Below, one piece after another: positions 16,020-24,488 of a stretch of 64,000 nucleotides of DNA. A program made the translations under genes and the position numbers. The stretch covers positions 1 to 64,000 of the forward strand of contig DAIRUQ010000001.1 of assembly GCA_036803245.1 (NCBI GenBank). Direction: 5' to 3'. The first letter of the stretch is position 1; each line of letters begins with the position of its first letter. The notes below the pieces were generated by a model, which ran no database searches, was not told the DNA's origin, and worked only from the letters and a program-made list of their open reading frames with translations. Origin of the DNA: DAIRUQ01 sp036803245 (GTDB taxonomy: Bacteria > Chloroflexota > Anaerolineae > UBA1429).

Positions 16020-17195
16020 ATGGCGAGCGCAGAGGCCGGCTATCCCAAGTGCGTGGTTCTTTCTGGAGTTCCCCGGGTCCACTTCTGGGAGGGTGGGCCG
16101 CTCTGCCCAGAGGATTTGATCCTACCATCGGTGATGCGCTCCGTTCTCGAGTTCTTGGGCGAGGGCGACTATGGCTGCCGTCACCGCCTGGCCAAGTTGC
16201 CTCACTGTCAAATCTTTTGCACCTATGCCTACCTGATGGGCGTCTCTGGCGCGGCGGCGTTCCTATCCTGGAAGCAAGGTGGATATCCTGGCGATCTCGC
16301 CTACATGGGCGCCGAGCCTGGCGCGGCGGAGCGGCACCTCTTTCAGGCCATCGGGTATGACTATGCCTGGGTGACCAAGGAGCCAGGCCGAGACAACCGA
16401 GCAGAGTTCGCCGATCAGGTGCGGGCGAGCATCCAGCGTGGGGTGCCCGTGCTGGGGTACGGCGTGGTCGGCCCTCCCGAGCCCAGCATCATCACGGGGT
16501 ATGACGAGGGTGGCGATGTGGTCATCGGCTGGAGCTTTTTCCAGGAGATCCCACCTTTCTCCGAGGGCCTGCGCTACGAGCCGGCTACCAACGATGGCAA
16601 GGGTTGCTTCCGCAAGCGAGACTGGTTCGATGCCACGGAGCGCCTGCTGATCATTGGAGAGAAACGCGAGCGCCAGCCCTGGCCCGTGATCTATCGGCAG
16701 TCGTTGGCGTGGATGCTAGAGGTAATCCGCACGCCCATGGTGCGGCCCGAGCCCGATGCGTCCGAGGGATATCGAGGCCGGTACAATGGGCTGGCAGCCT
16801 ACGACGCCTGGGCAGCATACCTGCGCGATGACGCGGCCTGGAGCGAGGATGAGGCGACGCTCCACCAGCTGCATGAGCCCCACAATGCAGCCGTGGGCGT
16901 GGTGGCCGAGGCGCGTTGGTACGGCGGGCAGTTCCTGGCGATGGCGGCAGAGAGCCTGGCAGGCGGTCCTGGCCGCCTCGGCACGTCAGAGCACGCCTAC
17001 CGCGCGGCGGCCTGCTATGCCAGCCAACACGATCTCATGTGGCAGGTGTGGGATCTGGCGGGCGGCAACGGCTTCCCCGAGGCGCACCTGCGCATGGCTG
17101 ACCAGGGGGTCCGCCACGCCATGGCGGAGATCATCTTGGAGGCACGAGCCAAGGAGGACCAAGCGGCGGAGGCGATGGAGCTGGCGCTCGGTTGA
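16020..17195 (+). CDS. BtrH N-terminal-like / C39-like cysteine-containing protein
   Basis: A cytoplasmic protein of 391 residues with no signal peptide. The N-terminal half has the pattern CPEDLILPSVMRSVLEFLG, CQIFCTYAYLMGVSGAAAF and a later GVPVLGYGVVGPPEPSIITGYD. This resembles BtrH N-terminal and C39-like papain-fold proteins, in which a Cys-containing helix and a later strand near the conserved GY form the active site. The second half is alpha-helical and rich in Ala and Glu without a known motif. The start at 16020 (MASAEAGYPKC) is chosen over upstream 15993 because homologous sequence begins there; the ribosome-binding site is weak (GGGGG). Substrate and role are unknown. It converges on a Gfo/Idh gene 37 bp away. 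Confidence 0.6.
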   Translation: MASAEAGYPKCVVLSGVPRVHFWEGGPLCPEDLILPSVMRSVLEFLGEGDYGCRHRLAKLPHCQIFCTYAYLMGVSGAAAFLSWKQGGYPGDLAYMGAEPGAAERHLFQAIGYDYAWVTKEPGRDNRAEFADQVRASIQRGVPVLGYGVVGPPEPSIITGYDEGGDVVIGWSFFQEIPPFSEGLRYEPATNDGKGCFRKRDWFDATERLLIIGEKRERQPWPVIYRQSLAWMLEVIRTPMVRPEPDASEGYRGRYNGLAAYDAWAAYLRDDAAWSEDEATLHQLHEPHNAAVGVVAEARWYGGQFLAMAAESLAGGPGRLGTSEHAYRAAACYASQHDLMWQVWDLAGGNGFPEAHLRMADQGVRHAMAEIILEARAKEDQAAEAMELALG

Positions 17196-17232
17196 GGGCC
17201 AGCTATGGTCTCGGCAGAGGGATGAGGCCACG

Positions 17233-18234
17233 CTACCAGGGCGCCTGCTCGGCGAACGGGAGCCAACGGCCAGCATCGGCGGAGGCGGCCGCCAGCAGGC
17301 TGAGGCGGGTCATGTCCCAGGATTGCTCGGCAGAGACCAGCAGGCTGCCACGTCCCTCCAGCGCTGCCACCAGGTCGCCGAGGAATCCCCGTCCCGAAGG
17401 CTCGAGTGGCCATGCGGGTTCGTAGCGCTTGGACGTCAGGACCGACACACGTTGCCCTCCGTCGCAGATCTCGAGGACCCCATCCGCTCCCGCGATGCGT
17501 AGGCGATCATCGCCATGCGTCGGGGCGGCGTTGGGCCGCATATAGTCCAGCGTGAAGCTGGCGCTACCGCCATTACCCAAGGCCGCCAGCACGGCGCAGG
17601 CATCTTGGGCCGCGGGGCGGTCGGGATGGGCCAGATTGGCGTGGCGTGCGGCCACCGCCGTAAAAGCCACGCCGCCGATCCAGCGGGCCAGGTCAAAGAT
17701 GTGAATGCCCACCCAGGCCATGGTGCTGCCATACGTGCTGGCGTCGCCGTACCAGTGCGGGCGCTGTCCCCAGCGGTAGGATTTCTGCCCCGAGATGAGC
17801 AGTGGCTCGCCGATGGCACCCTGGCGAACCAAGGCATGGGCAGTGTGCCAGGCGTGCTCGTAGCGCATGCCAAGAAGCAGCGTATAGAGGCCCCCGCCGC
17901 TTCTCACGGCGGCCTGGAGCGCATCCAGGTCGTCCAGGGTGATGGCGGCGGGCTTTTCCGAGATGACATGACAGCCCTGCCGCGCCGCCGAGGCAGCGAT
18001 AGCGGCGTTGACATCGTTCCGCCCGCAGACGACCACCACGTCGGGCTGCGCATCCGCCAGCAGGGCCTGCCAGGTTGGGTGCGCCGCACAATCTGGCAGA
18101 TCGTGGTAGGGTGTGGTATCCTCGCCCTCAAAGGAAGGGGCATAGCCGATGGCTCGTACCTGGGGGAACCGCTCCAGGTCAGCCAGGATATAGCCGAAAT
18201 GCCCCGATGCTCCGATGAACGCTAGGCGGATCAT
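17233..18234 (-). CDS. Gfo/Idh/MocA family oxidoreductase
   Basis: A soluble NAD(P)-dependent sugar or polyol dehydrogenase of 333 residues. The Rossmann start MIRLAFIGASGHFGYILADL has a glycine-rich loop GASGHFG instead of the usual GxGxxG, and the catalytic EKP motif is present in GCHVISEKPAA. The C-terminal beta-sheet domain includes GIHIFDLARWIGG, matching the family's usual H-x-x-D substrate-binding motif (HIFD). GGAG lies before the ATG. The substrate cannot be assigned. A promoter overlapping the start of the divergent solute-binding gene drives it. Neighbouring ribokinase and uronate-isomerase-like genes show that the region handles varied sugars, but they are not in the same operon. 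Confidence 0.9.
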   Translation of the reverse strand: MIRLAFIGASGHFGYILADLERFPQVRAIGYAPSFEGEDTTPYHDLPDCAAHPTWQALLADAQPDVVVVCGRNDVNAAIAASAARQGCHVISEKPAAITLDDLDALQAAVRSGGGLYTLLLGMRYEHAWHTAHALVRQGAIGEPLLISGQKSYRWGQRPHWYGDASTYGSTMAWVGIHIFDLARWIGGVAFTAVAARHANLAHPDRPAAQDACAVLAALGNGGSASFTLDYMRPNAAPTHGDDRLRIAGADGVLEICDGGQRVSVLTSKRYEPAWPLEPSGRGFLGDLVAALEGRGSLLVSAEQSWDMTRLSLLAAASADAGRWLPFAEQAPW

Positions 18235-18263
18235 GGATCTGGCTCCTTTCCCACGGTACGAAC

Positions 18264-18292
18264 ATGATAGAGGGCAGCACGGTTGATCGCAA
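18264..18292 (-). promoter_or_regulatory. predicted promoter for the Gfo/Idh gene
   Basis: On the minus strand TTGCGA (18287-18292), 17 bp, TATCAT (18264-18269). The -35 lies inside the first codons of the divergent solute-binding gene, so the two transcription starts may compete. Confidence 0.65.
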
Positions 18293-19401
18293 GGCTTTGG
18301 CTCGTGGGCTGCGTGGTGGCCGCCGCGCTCCTGGTGGCTTGCGAGCCCCCGCGGGGCTCGGGCATGCCAGAGTACGTGCTACCCACCGCGACCAGCGCCG
18401 AGATCGTCGCGCCCTCGCCCACGGTATCCCCGACAGCAGCCGATGTGATGACGGAAACCATGACGCCGCTTCCCGAGACGATGGTTGCAGGCGATAATGA
18501 TGACTGGGAGTCGTTGGTCAAGCGGGCGCTCCAGGCTCAGAATCTGTTCGTCTATAGTGACTCGGCGCGAGCACTGACGTCCTTGGCCAACATGGCCGTG
18601 GCCTATCCTGGCCTCGATGCGACAGGGCGCGTGATGAGCGGGCCCGAGCTCTGCGCNNNNNNNNNNNNNNNNNNNNNNNNNNNNNNNNNNNNNNNNNNNN
18701 NNNNNNNNNNNNNNNNNNNNNNNNNNNNNNNNNNNNNNNNNNNNNNNNNNNNNNNNTCGTGGTGGGATCTGGTCACCCCCGCGTGGCGCGGCGCCATTGC
18801 GTTGGCGGATCCCTTGGTCGATGAGCACGCTCAAGGCTTTTTGGATGCCTTGATCGCCCACGAGCCAGAGCTGCGTGCCAGCTACCGAGGTCAGATGGGC
18901 GACGAGGCCTTGGCAGATGCGCCCGCTTGGGCGGTGTGGTTGCGTGGCGTGGCTGCCAACGACCTGCGGATCCTGCCCAGCGACGCCGAGGTAGCACGCT
19001 GGGTCGGCGACCTGGCCGCCGAGGAAGGGCGCGCGGGGATCTGTAGCTCGGTGCACTGGGAGAGGGTGTCACGGGGCGACCTGCGGTTGCGGCTGGTTCA
19101 GGATGCGATGCCGACCGCGGGCGTGCGCTGGCGGACCTTTGTGGCGCCTGCAGCGGATGCTGCGAACGCGGACGGTGCCAAGCTGGGGCTTCTCTGGCTG
19201 ATGGGCGATGAAACAGGCCGTGGCGGCTATGAGCCGTGGTACCAGGCGGGGCTGTATCCCGCGCGATTGGATGTGCCTCTGGCGGCAGGCACGGTGCCGC
19301 GCAGCGAGCTGGTGGGACGGCTCTGGGAGGTGCCACTCACGCCCGATACGGCGCTTCGCGCCGAGGCCGTTGAGCTGTTGGCGGCTGCGCGGGGCGAGTA
19401 G
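18283..19401 (+). CDS. extracellular solute-binding lipoprotein (iron(III)-type), interrupted by an assembly gap
   Basis: An exported binding protein starting at TTG 18283 after GAGGG. The signal peptide ends in LVAC (lipobox Cys 20), followed by a Thr/Pro/Ser linker. The mature protein begins with the LFVYSDSARALTSLANMAVAYPGL pattern of periplasmic binding proteins of the iron(III)/spermidine type. After the gap, SWWDLVTPAWRGAIALADP matches the same family. The 100 N stretch hides sequence of unknown length, so the 372-residue figure is not real, although the frame happens to stay open across it. No permease or ATPase gene adjoins it. rmd starts 24 bp downstream, so the genes may be cotranscribed by chance or form a surface-glycan unit. 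Confidence 0.75.
   Translation: MIARLWLVGCVVAAALLVACEPPRGSGMPEYVLPTATSAEIVAPSPTVSPTAADVMTETMTPLPETMVAGDNDDWESLVKRALQAQNLFVYSDSARALTSLANMAVAYPGLDATGRVMSGPELCXXXXXXXXXXXXXXXXXXXXXXXXXXXXXXXXXXSWWDLVTPAWRGAIALADPLVDEHAQGFLDALIAHEPELRASYRGQMGDEALADAPAWAVWLRGVAANDLRILPSDAEVARWVGDLAAEEGRAGICSSVHWERVSRGDLRLRLVQDAMPTAGVRWRTFVAPAADAANADGAKLGLLWLMGDETGRGGYEPWYQAGLYPARLDVPLAAGTVPRSELVGRLWEVPLTPDTALRAEAVELLAAARGE
18657..18756. other. assembly gap (100 N)
   Basis: Exactly 100 ambiguous bases inside the solute-binding protein gene. This is the conventional placeholder for a gap of unknown size. Confidence 0.98.
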
Positions 19402-19425
19402 ACGGCTTGGCGCAAGGGGGGCGAC

Positions 19426-20382
19426 ATGCGGGCGTTCATCACGGGGCTGACGGGTTTCGTTGGCCAGCATCTAGCCAGGTTGCTGCTCGACGAAAGCTCC
19501 TGGACGGTGGGGGGAGTGGCCTACGGGGGAGAGCGGCTGGCCGATGACCTGCAGGGGCGGGTCTGGGTGCAGACGGCCGATCTGCGGGACCCCGACGAAG
19601 CGCGTCGCGTGATCGACGCGTTCGGCCCGGACCTGGTCTTTCACCTGGCCGCGCTGGCGCAGGCGGGGGCGTCCTTTCGCGATCCCTGGCGAACCATCGA
19701 GGCCAACGTTCGGATGCAGCTCAATGTGCTCGAAGCGCTGGTGGCAAAAGGTGGATCACCTCGCGTCTTGGTGGTGAGCTCTAGCGAAGTGTACGGCATG
19801 GTGAGGCCTGAGGATCTGCCGTGCGACGAGGAGACTCCGCTTCGGCCGGCCAACCCTTACGCGGTCAGCAAGGTGGCCCAGGACATGCTTGGCCTGCAAT
19901 ACCATTTCAGCGCTGGCCTGGATGTGGTGCGGGTGCGACCGTTCAACCACACTGGCCCCGGCCAGGGAGAGGGCTTTGTCGTGCCCGACTTTTCTCGGCA
20001 GGTGGCGGCCATCGAGGCGGGCCTGCAGGAGCCGTTGCTGCGGGTCGGCAATCTGGAAGCCGAGCGCGATCTCTCTGACGTGCGCGATGTGGTGCGCGCC
20101 TATTATTTGCTGGCGCAACACGGCATCTCGGGCGAGGCTTACAATGTGGGTTCGGGGAAGGCGCGACCCATGCACGCGATTCTTGATCAGCTACTCGAGG
20201 CTAGCCGCGTGCCGATCCGCGTGGAGCCCGATCCCGAGCGGATGCGACCTTCCGACGTGCCCCGCGTGGTGTGTGACCCGACCAAGCTGGCGGCGTGCAC
20301 TGGCTGGGCTCCGACGGTACCCTTTGAGCAGACGGTGCTTGATGTGCTGGACGACTGGCGGGCGCGCCTGCGTTTGCACTAG
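19426..20382 (+). CDS. rmd: GDP-6-deoxy-D-mannose reductase-like epimerase (RMD family)
   Basis: A short-chain dehydrogenase of the extended NAD-dependent epimerase class, 318 residues. It starts MRAFITGLTGFVGQHLARLLL with the GxxGFxG dinucleotide loop. VVSSSEVYG supplies the catalytic Ser and NPYAVSK the YxxxK pair. VRPFNHTGPGQGEGFV matches RMD enzymes, which reduce GDP-4-keto-6-deoxymannose to GDP-D-rhamnose. The next gene is GDP-mannose 4,6-dehydratase, which makes that substrate, so the pair is a coherent two-step route. An alternative product, GDP-L-fucose, would need an epimerase/reductase of the GFS type, which this does not resemble most closely. The start follows GGGGGG, 24 bp after the preceding gene. 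Confidence 0.85.
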   Translation: MRAFITGLTGFVGQHLARLLLDESSWTVGGVAYGGERLADDLQGRVWVQTADLRDPDEARRVIDAFGPDLVFHLAALAQAGASFRDPWRTIEANVRMQLNVLEALVAKGGSPRVLVVSSSEVYGMVRPEDLPCDEETPLRPANPYAVSKVAQDMLGLQYHFSAGLDVVRVRPFNHTGPGQGEGFVVPDFSRQVAAIEAGLQEPLLRVGNLEAERDLSDVRDVVRAYYLLAQHGISGEAYNVGSGKARPMHAILDQLLEASRVPIRVEPDPERMRPSDVPRVVCDPTKLAACTGWAPTVPFEQTVLDVLDDWRARLRLH

Positions 20383-20431
20383 GCGGCTGCCACGCCTGGT
20401 AGCCACAGCCTTGATCTAGGGAGGAATTCAC

Positions 20432-21418
20432 ATGGCCAAGCGTGCGTTGATCACCGGACTGACGGGCCAGGATGGCTCGTACCTGGCCGAGTTCCTGCTG
20501 GAACAGGGGTACGAGGTTCTCGGCATGGTACGGCGTAGCAGCACGGTCACCTTTGAGCGCATCCGTCACATTCAGGATCGCGTGGAGCTGGTGCAGGGGG
20601 ATCTGCTTGACCAGACCTCGCTGTTGCAGCTCGTCTCGGACTATCGTCCGCACGAGGTGTACAACCTGGCCGCCCAGAGCTTTGTGCCGACCTCCTGGTC
20701 GCAGCCCGTGTTCACCGGCGATGTGACTGGCCTGGGGGTGACGCGCATGCTAGAGGCCGTGCGGGTGGTGGACCCGAAGGGGATTCGCTTTTACCAGGCG
20801 TCCAGCAGCGAGATGTTTGGCAAGGTGCGCGAGGTGCCCCAGCGCGAGACCACGCCGTTTTACCCTCGCAGCCCCTATGGCGTGGCCAAGGTGTATGGCC
20901 ACTGGATCGCGATCAACTATCGCGAGAGCTATGGCATGTTCGTCTGCTCGGGGATCCTCTTCAACCACGAGTCGCCCCGACGCGGGCTGGAGTTTGTGAC
21001 ACGCAAGGTGACCCATGGCGCCGCTCGCATCAAGCTGGGCCTGGCCGATGAGCTACGCCTGGGCAATCTGGAGTCGCGACGGGACTGGGGCTATGCGGGA
21101 GATTACGTGCGGGCGATGTGGCTGATGCTCCAGCAGGACGAGCCCGACGACTATGTGGTGGGCACGGGGGAGACCCACTCGGTGGGCGAGTTGGTGGAGG
21201 TGGCTTTTGCGGCCCTGGGGCTGGACTGGCGCCAGTACGTCGTTCAGGATCCCCGCTTCTATCGGCCAGCCGAGGTGGACCTCTTGGTGAGCGATCCCAG
21301 TAAGGCTCGCGAAAAGCTGGGCTGGGAGCCCCAGGTTCGGTTTGAGGAGCTGGTGCGCATGATGGCCGAGGCTGATCTGAAGCAGCTTGAGCGCGAGATA
21401 CGCATGTCGGCGCACTAG
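20432..21418 (+). CDS. gmd: GDP-mannose 4,6-dehydratase
   Basis: Converts GDP-D-mannose to GDP-4-keto-6-deoxy-D-mannose, the first committed step to GDP-rhamnose, GDP-fucose and related sugars of surface glycans. The 328-residue protein has ALITGLTGQDGSYLAEFLL (the GMD-specific NADP loop), YQASSSEMFGKV, and SPYGVAKVYGHW with the catalytic Tyr and Lys. FNHESPRRG is almost invariant in GMDs. An excellent ribosome-binding site (AGGGAGGAA) precedes the ATG. It follows rmd by 49 bp in the same direction. No dedicated glycosyltransferase adjoins; the GT4 gene at 9108 is the only one in the window. Confidence 0.96.
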   Translation: MAKRALITGLTGQDGSYLAEFLLEQGYEVLGMVRRSSTVTFERIRHIQDRVELVQGDLLDQTSLLQLVSDYRPHEVYNLAAQSFVPTSWSQPVFTGDVTGLGVTRMLEAVRVVDPKGIRFYQASSSEMFGKVREVPQRETTPFYPRSPYGVAKVYGHWIAINYRESYGMFVCSGILFNHESPRRGLEFVTRKVTHGAARIKLGLADELRLGNLESRRDWGYAGDYVRAMWLMLQQDEPDDYVVGTGETHSVGELVEVAFAALGLDWRQYVVQDPRFYRPAEVDLLVSDPSKAREKLGWEPQVRFEELVRMMAEADLKQLEREIRMSAH

Positions 21419-21451
21419 AGCAGCCCGGCATCGTGAAGGTCGAACTCGTGG

Positions 21452-22603
21452 CTAGTAGTCGCGCAGCTTTTCGAACTCGTCCAGCATGGCCATGAAGCAG
21501 TCGTACTTGGTTCCGATGGCGATACTATGGGTGGAGCCCATGACAAAGGCGCCACCAGGCTTGGCCCGCGCCACGGCGTCCCGCACATCACGACGGACCT
21601 GGTCGGGCGTCCCGTCCACCAGATGCTCCACGGGTACCCCACCCCACACGGCCATGCGGCCGCCCGCCCGCTCTTTGACCTGGGCGAGATCCATTCCCGC
21701 CGACGCCTGGATCGACTGGTAGTCGTCGATCCCCGCCTGCAAAAAGCCATCCAGGATGCGCTGGTTGTTGCCACAGGCGTGCTGGACAAAGAGCAAGCCC
21801 GCGTCGTGAGCGGCCTGAACGTTGGCGGCCAACGGCGGGTAGCAGACGCGCCACCAGGCCTGGGGGGACATGAACGTCCCGCTTTTGTAGGCAAAGTCGG
21901 TGCCGTCCATGACGGCATCGAACGGCCTGGCAGGCCACGCGCGCTGCTGTGCGGCGGCGAGGGCCATGCTGGAGCGAGCCGCGCGCTCGACAAGATCGGG
22001 TCGCTCCGCCATCTCCAACAGCGTGCGTTGCATGGTGCCAAGCTGTACCCACTCTGCGGCCAGCGGGTACGGCCCGATGATGAACCGCTCCTCGCCGAAC
22101 TCCTCCACGACCGCATCCACTAGCTCAAAGACCGATGGATCGGGGGCTTTCGCTTGCCACTCCAGGGGATAATCCTCAGGGCTGTACGGGCGAGTCCACT
22201 CTTGTGGGTCATGCACCAAGGTCAGATCGGCGGTGATCTCCGAGTAGCGTAGCACGCGGCCGTCGGCATATTCCCAGGTAACGTCGTCAACCCGCCGTGG
22301 CGCCTCGGGCTGGTATCCCGCGGGGGGCACCAGTCCGAGCGTCATGGCGCACAGGTTGATGATGTCGTAGCAATCCAGCTTACGGAACAGGGCGATGGTG
22401 TCCTCGATCAGGTTCTGGACCACCTCGTCGCGGCGGCCCTCCCAGTAGGCGATCTGGCAACGCGCCTTGGCTCGCACATAGGTGGGATGCCCGACGATGC
22501 GCTCTACGGTGTCGGCATCGATGGAAAAGTCTCCCAGGGGGACCATGTCTGGGATCCCCCCCTCGAGCGCGACTCGGGCACGTTGCTTGGACGTCATCGC
22601 CAT
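21452..22603 (-). CDS. uroporphyrinogen decarboxylase (URO-D) family protein
   Basis: A 383-residue TIM-barrel protein of the URO-D superfamily. It contains AMTSKQRARVALEGGIPDMVPLG at the N-terminus (the 'R-x-R-v-x-x-A-l-x-g' start of these proteins), a HACGNN segment and a C-terminal GGAFVMGSTHSIAIGT. True HemE keeps an Arg-rich GFAGAPWT segment that is not seen here, so it is more likely a methyltransferase-like or corrinoid-linked member (MtaA/CmuA-type) than a heme enzyme. AGGAG lies before the ATG. It is the last gene of the operon starting at 25787 (amidohydrolase, pepF, this gene). A distinct paralogue is at 50467-51477. Substrate unknown. Confidence 0.82.
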   Translation of the reverse strand: MAMTSKQRARVALEGGIPDMVPLGDFSIDADTVERIVGHPTYVRAKARCQIAYWEGRRDEVVQNLIEDTIALFRKLDCYDIINLCAMTLGLVPPAGYQPEAPRRVDDVTWEYADGRVLRYSEITADLTLVHDPQEWTRPYSPEDYPLEWQAKAPDPSVFELVDAVVEEFGEERFIIGPYPLAAEWVQLGTMQRTLLEMAERPDLVERAARSSMALAAAQQRAWPARPFDAVMDGTDFAYKSGTFMSPQAWWRVCYPPLAANVQAAHDAGLLFVQHACGNNQRILDGFLQAGIDDYQSIQASAGMDLAQVKERAGGRMAVWGGVPVEHLVDGTPDQVRRDVRDAVARAKPGGAFVMGSTHSIAIGTKYDCFMAMLDEFEKLRDY

Positions 22604-22619
22604 GGCCTGGCTCCTGGGA

Positions 22620-24440
22620 CTATCTCGCGGCCTCGTCGGTCATCAGTGCTTCGAGTTGATCGATGAGCGTTTGCAGGTGGGTAAAGGCGCGATCGATGGG
22701 CTCGGGTGATGCCAGATCGACGCCTGCGGCCTGGACGGCGTCCAGCGGGAACACCGACGAGCCGACGCGCAGGAACTGGTGGTAGCTCTCCACCGCGCCT
22801 GGCACCCCATTGAGAATCCTCTCGGCCAGGGCCTGGGCGCCCGCAATGCCCGTGGTGTACTGGTAGACATAAAAGTTCATGTAGAGATGGGTGTGGAACT
22901 GGGCCCAGGTGATCCCGACGCGATCGCGATCCATGACGACTCCATCGCCAAAGGCCTCTGCAAAGAGGTCGGCCATGATGCCGATCAGGTCGTCGGCCGT
23001 CAGCGCCTGGCCTTGCTCGACACGCTGGTGCATGGCCAGCTCGAGGCGCGCCAGGGTGGGCATCAGGAAAAAGTAGCGATGATAGTTCGAGAGGGCCTCC
23101 TCGATCAAGGCAATCTTGAGCTGGCGGTCATCGGTAACGCTGAGCAGATGGTCGCGCAGCAGCGCCTGGTTGAGGTTGGAGGCGATCTCGGCCATGAAAA
23201 TGCCGTACCGCGCATAGACGGACGGCTGGGCCTCCCAGGTCAGCAACGAGTGCATCGAGTGGCCCAGCTCGTGGGCTAGCGTGCTGAGGCCGTACACGTC
23301 ATCGTTATGGTTCATCAGGATCAAGGGAATCGTCCCCTGGGTGCCACTGGAGTAGGCGCCCGCCTTTTTCCCGATGTTGGGGTAGACGTCCACCCAGCGC
23401 TCCTCGAGGACGCCCCGACGCAGACGCTGGACGTACTCATCTCCCAGGGGCGCCAGGCCCTCACAGATCCAGTCCACCGCCTGCTCATAGGTGACCACTG
23501 GCTGTTCGGTGAGCAGCGGGGCCTTGGCGTCGTAGGCATGGAACGACTCCAAGCCCAGGAGGCGGCGCTTGAGCTCCCAGTAGCGATGCCATATGGGCAG
23601 GTTGCGGCGGAAGGCTTCCACCGTGTTGTGGAACACCTCCACGGGGATGTGGTTGGGGCCCAGAGCGGCCTCCAGCGACGAACCATAGCGGCGGACCTGG
23701 GCGCCAAACACGTTGTGCTTGACGGCCGTCGAGAGACACGCGGCCATGGTGTTCTTGAGCGCCAAGTGGGCATCGGCATAGCTCTCGAAGGCGGTTCGGC
23801 GGAGCTCTCGGTCAGGATTGGTCATCAGGGCATCGTAGGTGCCTTGGGAGACGGGGCGCTCCTCGGCGGCGGGCAGTGAGCCGCGTGCGGGTTGGAACGA
23901 AAGTTCGGCGTTCGCCAGCAGGCTGTGGATGTTCTCGGCGCTGGTAAAGGGGTCCATCAGCATGCCGAGGACCTCTTCGACCTCGGCGGAGCGAACGTGT
24001 TCGGCCTCGCGCTCCAGCACGTCTATGAAATGCTCCAAGTGAGCGAGGCGCGAGTCGGCCCCTAACCACTCCCGTAAGGTGGGGACGCCGATGCTCAGCA
24101 TCTCGGGCTCAAGAAAGGCCGCCATGGCCGAGGCCCGCCCAGCCAGCCCCAACACGCGCTCATGGGCCGCCGCGGCAGCCTGATCAGAGGTATCAGCATC
24201 GCGGCGGCAGTGCGAGTAGACGTATAGCTTGAGCACCCGCCTCATCAGCGCCTGGATGGTCTCCATGGCGTCTGCCAACGTCTTGGGGCCCTCGCTGAGG
24301 CGGCCCTGGAACGCCACGACGTTGGGCAGCTCTGCCGCCACGTCCTTGATCTCCTGCTCGAAAGCATCGCCATCGGCATAGATGCTCTCGGTGTTCCACT
24401 GGTACTGCGGATCCATCTCGGCGCGTTTCCGGAGTTCCAT
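22620..24440 (-). CDS. pepF: oligoendopeptidase F (peptidase family M3B)
   Basis: A cytoplasmic zinc endopeptidase that cleaves short peptides. The 606-residue protein starts MELRKRAEMDPQYQWNTESIY, typical of PepF, has the N-terminal helical lobe and the catalytic HELGHSMHSLL motif (about residue 390). A downstream Glu in the SNLNQALLRDHL region completes the zinc site seen in this family. The C-terminal helices include AQFHTHLYMNFYVYQYTTG, a strong PepF marker. Length is exactly in the usual 600-residue range. GGAGAG lies 10 bp upstream; MDPQY (residue 9) is a less likely start. It sits in the middle of an operon with an amidohydrolase upstream and a URO-D-like gene downstream. Confidence 0.93.
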   Translation of the reverse strand: MELRKRAEMDPQYQWNTESIYADGDAFEQEIKDVAAELPNVVAFQGRLSEGPKTLADAMETIQALMRRVLKLYVYSHCRRDADTSDQAAAAAHERVLGLAGRASAMAAFLEPEMLSIGVPTLREWLGADSRLAHLEHFIDVLEREAEHVRSAEVEEVLGMLMDPFTSAENIHSLLANAELSFQPARGSLPAAEERPVSQGTYDALMTNPDRELRRTAFESYADAHLALKNTMAACLSTAVKHNVFGAQVRRYGSSLEAALGPNHIPVEVFHNTVEAFRRNLPIWHRYWELKRRLLGLESFHAYDAKAPLLTEQPVVTYEQAVDWICEGLAPLGDEYVQRLRRGVLEERWVDVYPNIGKKAGAYSSGTQGTIPLILMNHNDDVYGLSTLAHELGHSMHSLLTWEAQPSVYARYGIFMAEIASNLNQALLRDHLLSVTDDRQLKIALIEEALSNYHRYFFLMPTLARLELAMHQRVEQGQALTADDLIGIMADLFAEAFGDGVVMDRDRVGITWAQFHTHLYMNFYVYQYTTGIAGAQALAERILNGVPGAVESYHQFLRVGSSVFPLDAVQAAGVDLASPEPIDRAFTHLQTLIDQLEALMTDEAAR

Positions 24441-24488
24441 GATGATTCAGCTCTCCTTCTGGTTGGATAGGACTACCGACGTGCTAGG

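Noticed and set aside
21452..22603. Annotation as heme biosynthesis HemE
   Set aside because: The URO-D family match is clear but HemE-specific Arg and substrate residues are not seen, and no other heme gene is nearby.
22779..23879. Plus-strand frames opposite pepF
   Set aside because: They are antisense to an intact M3 peptidase gene and have no recognisable domains.
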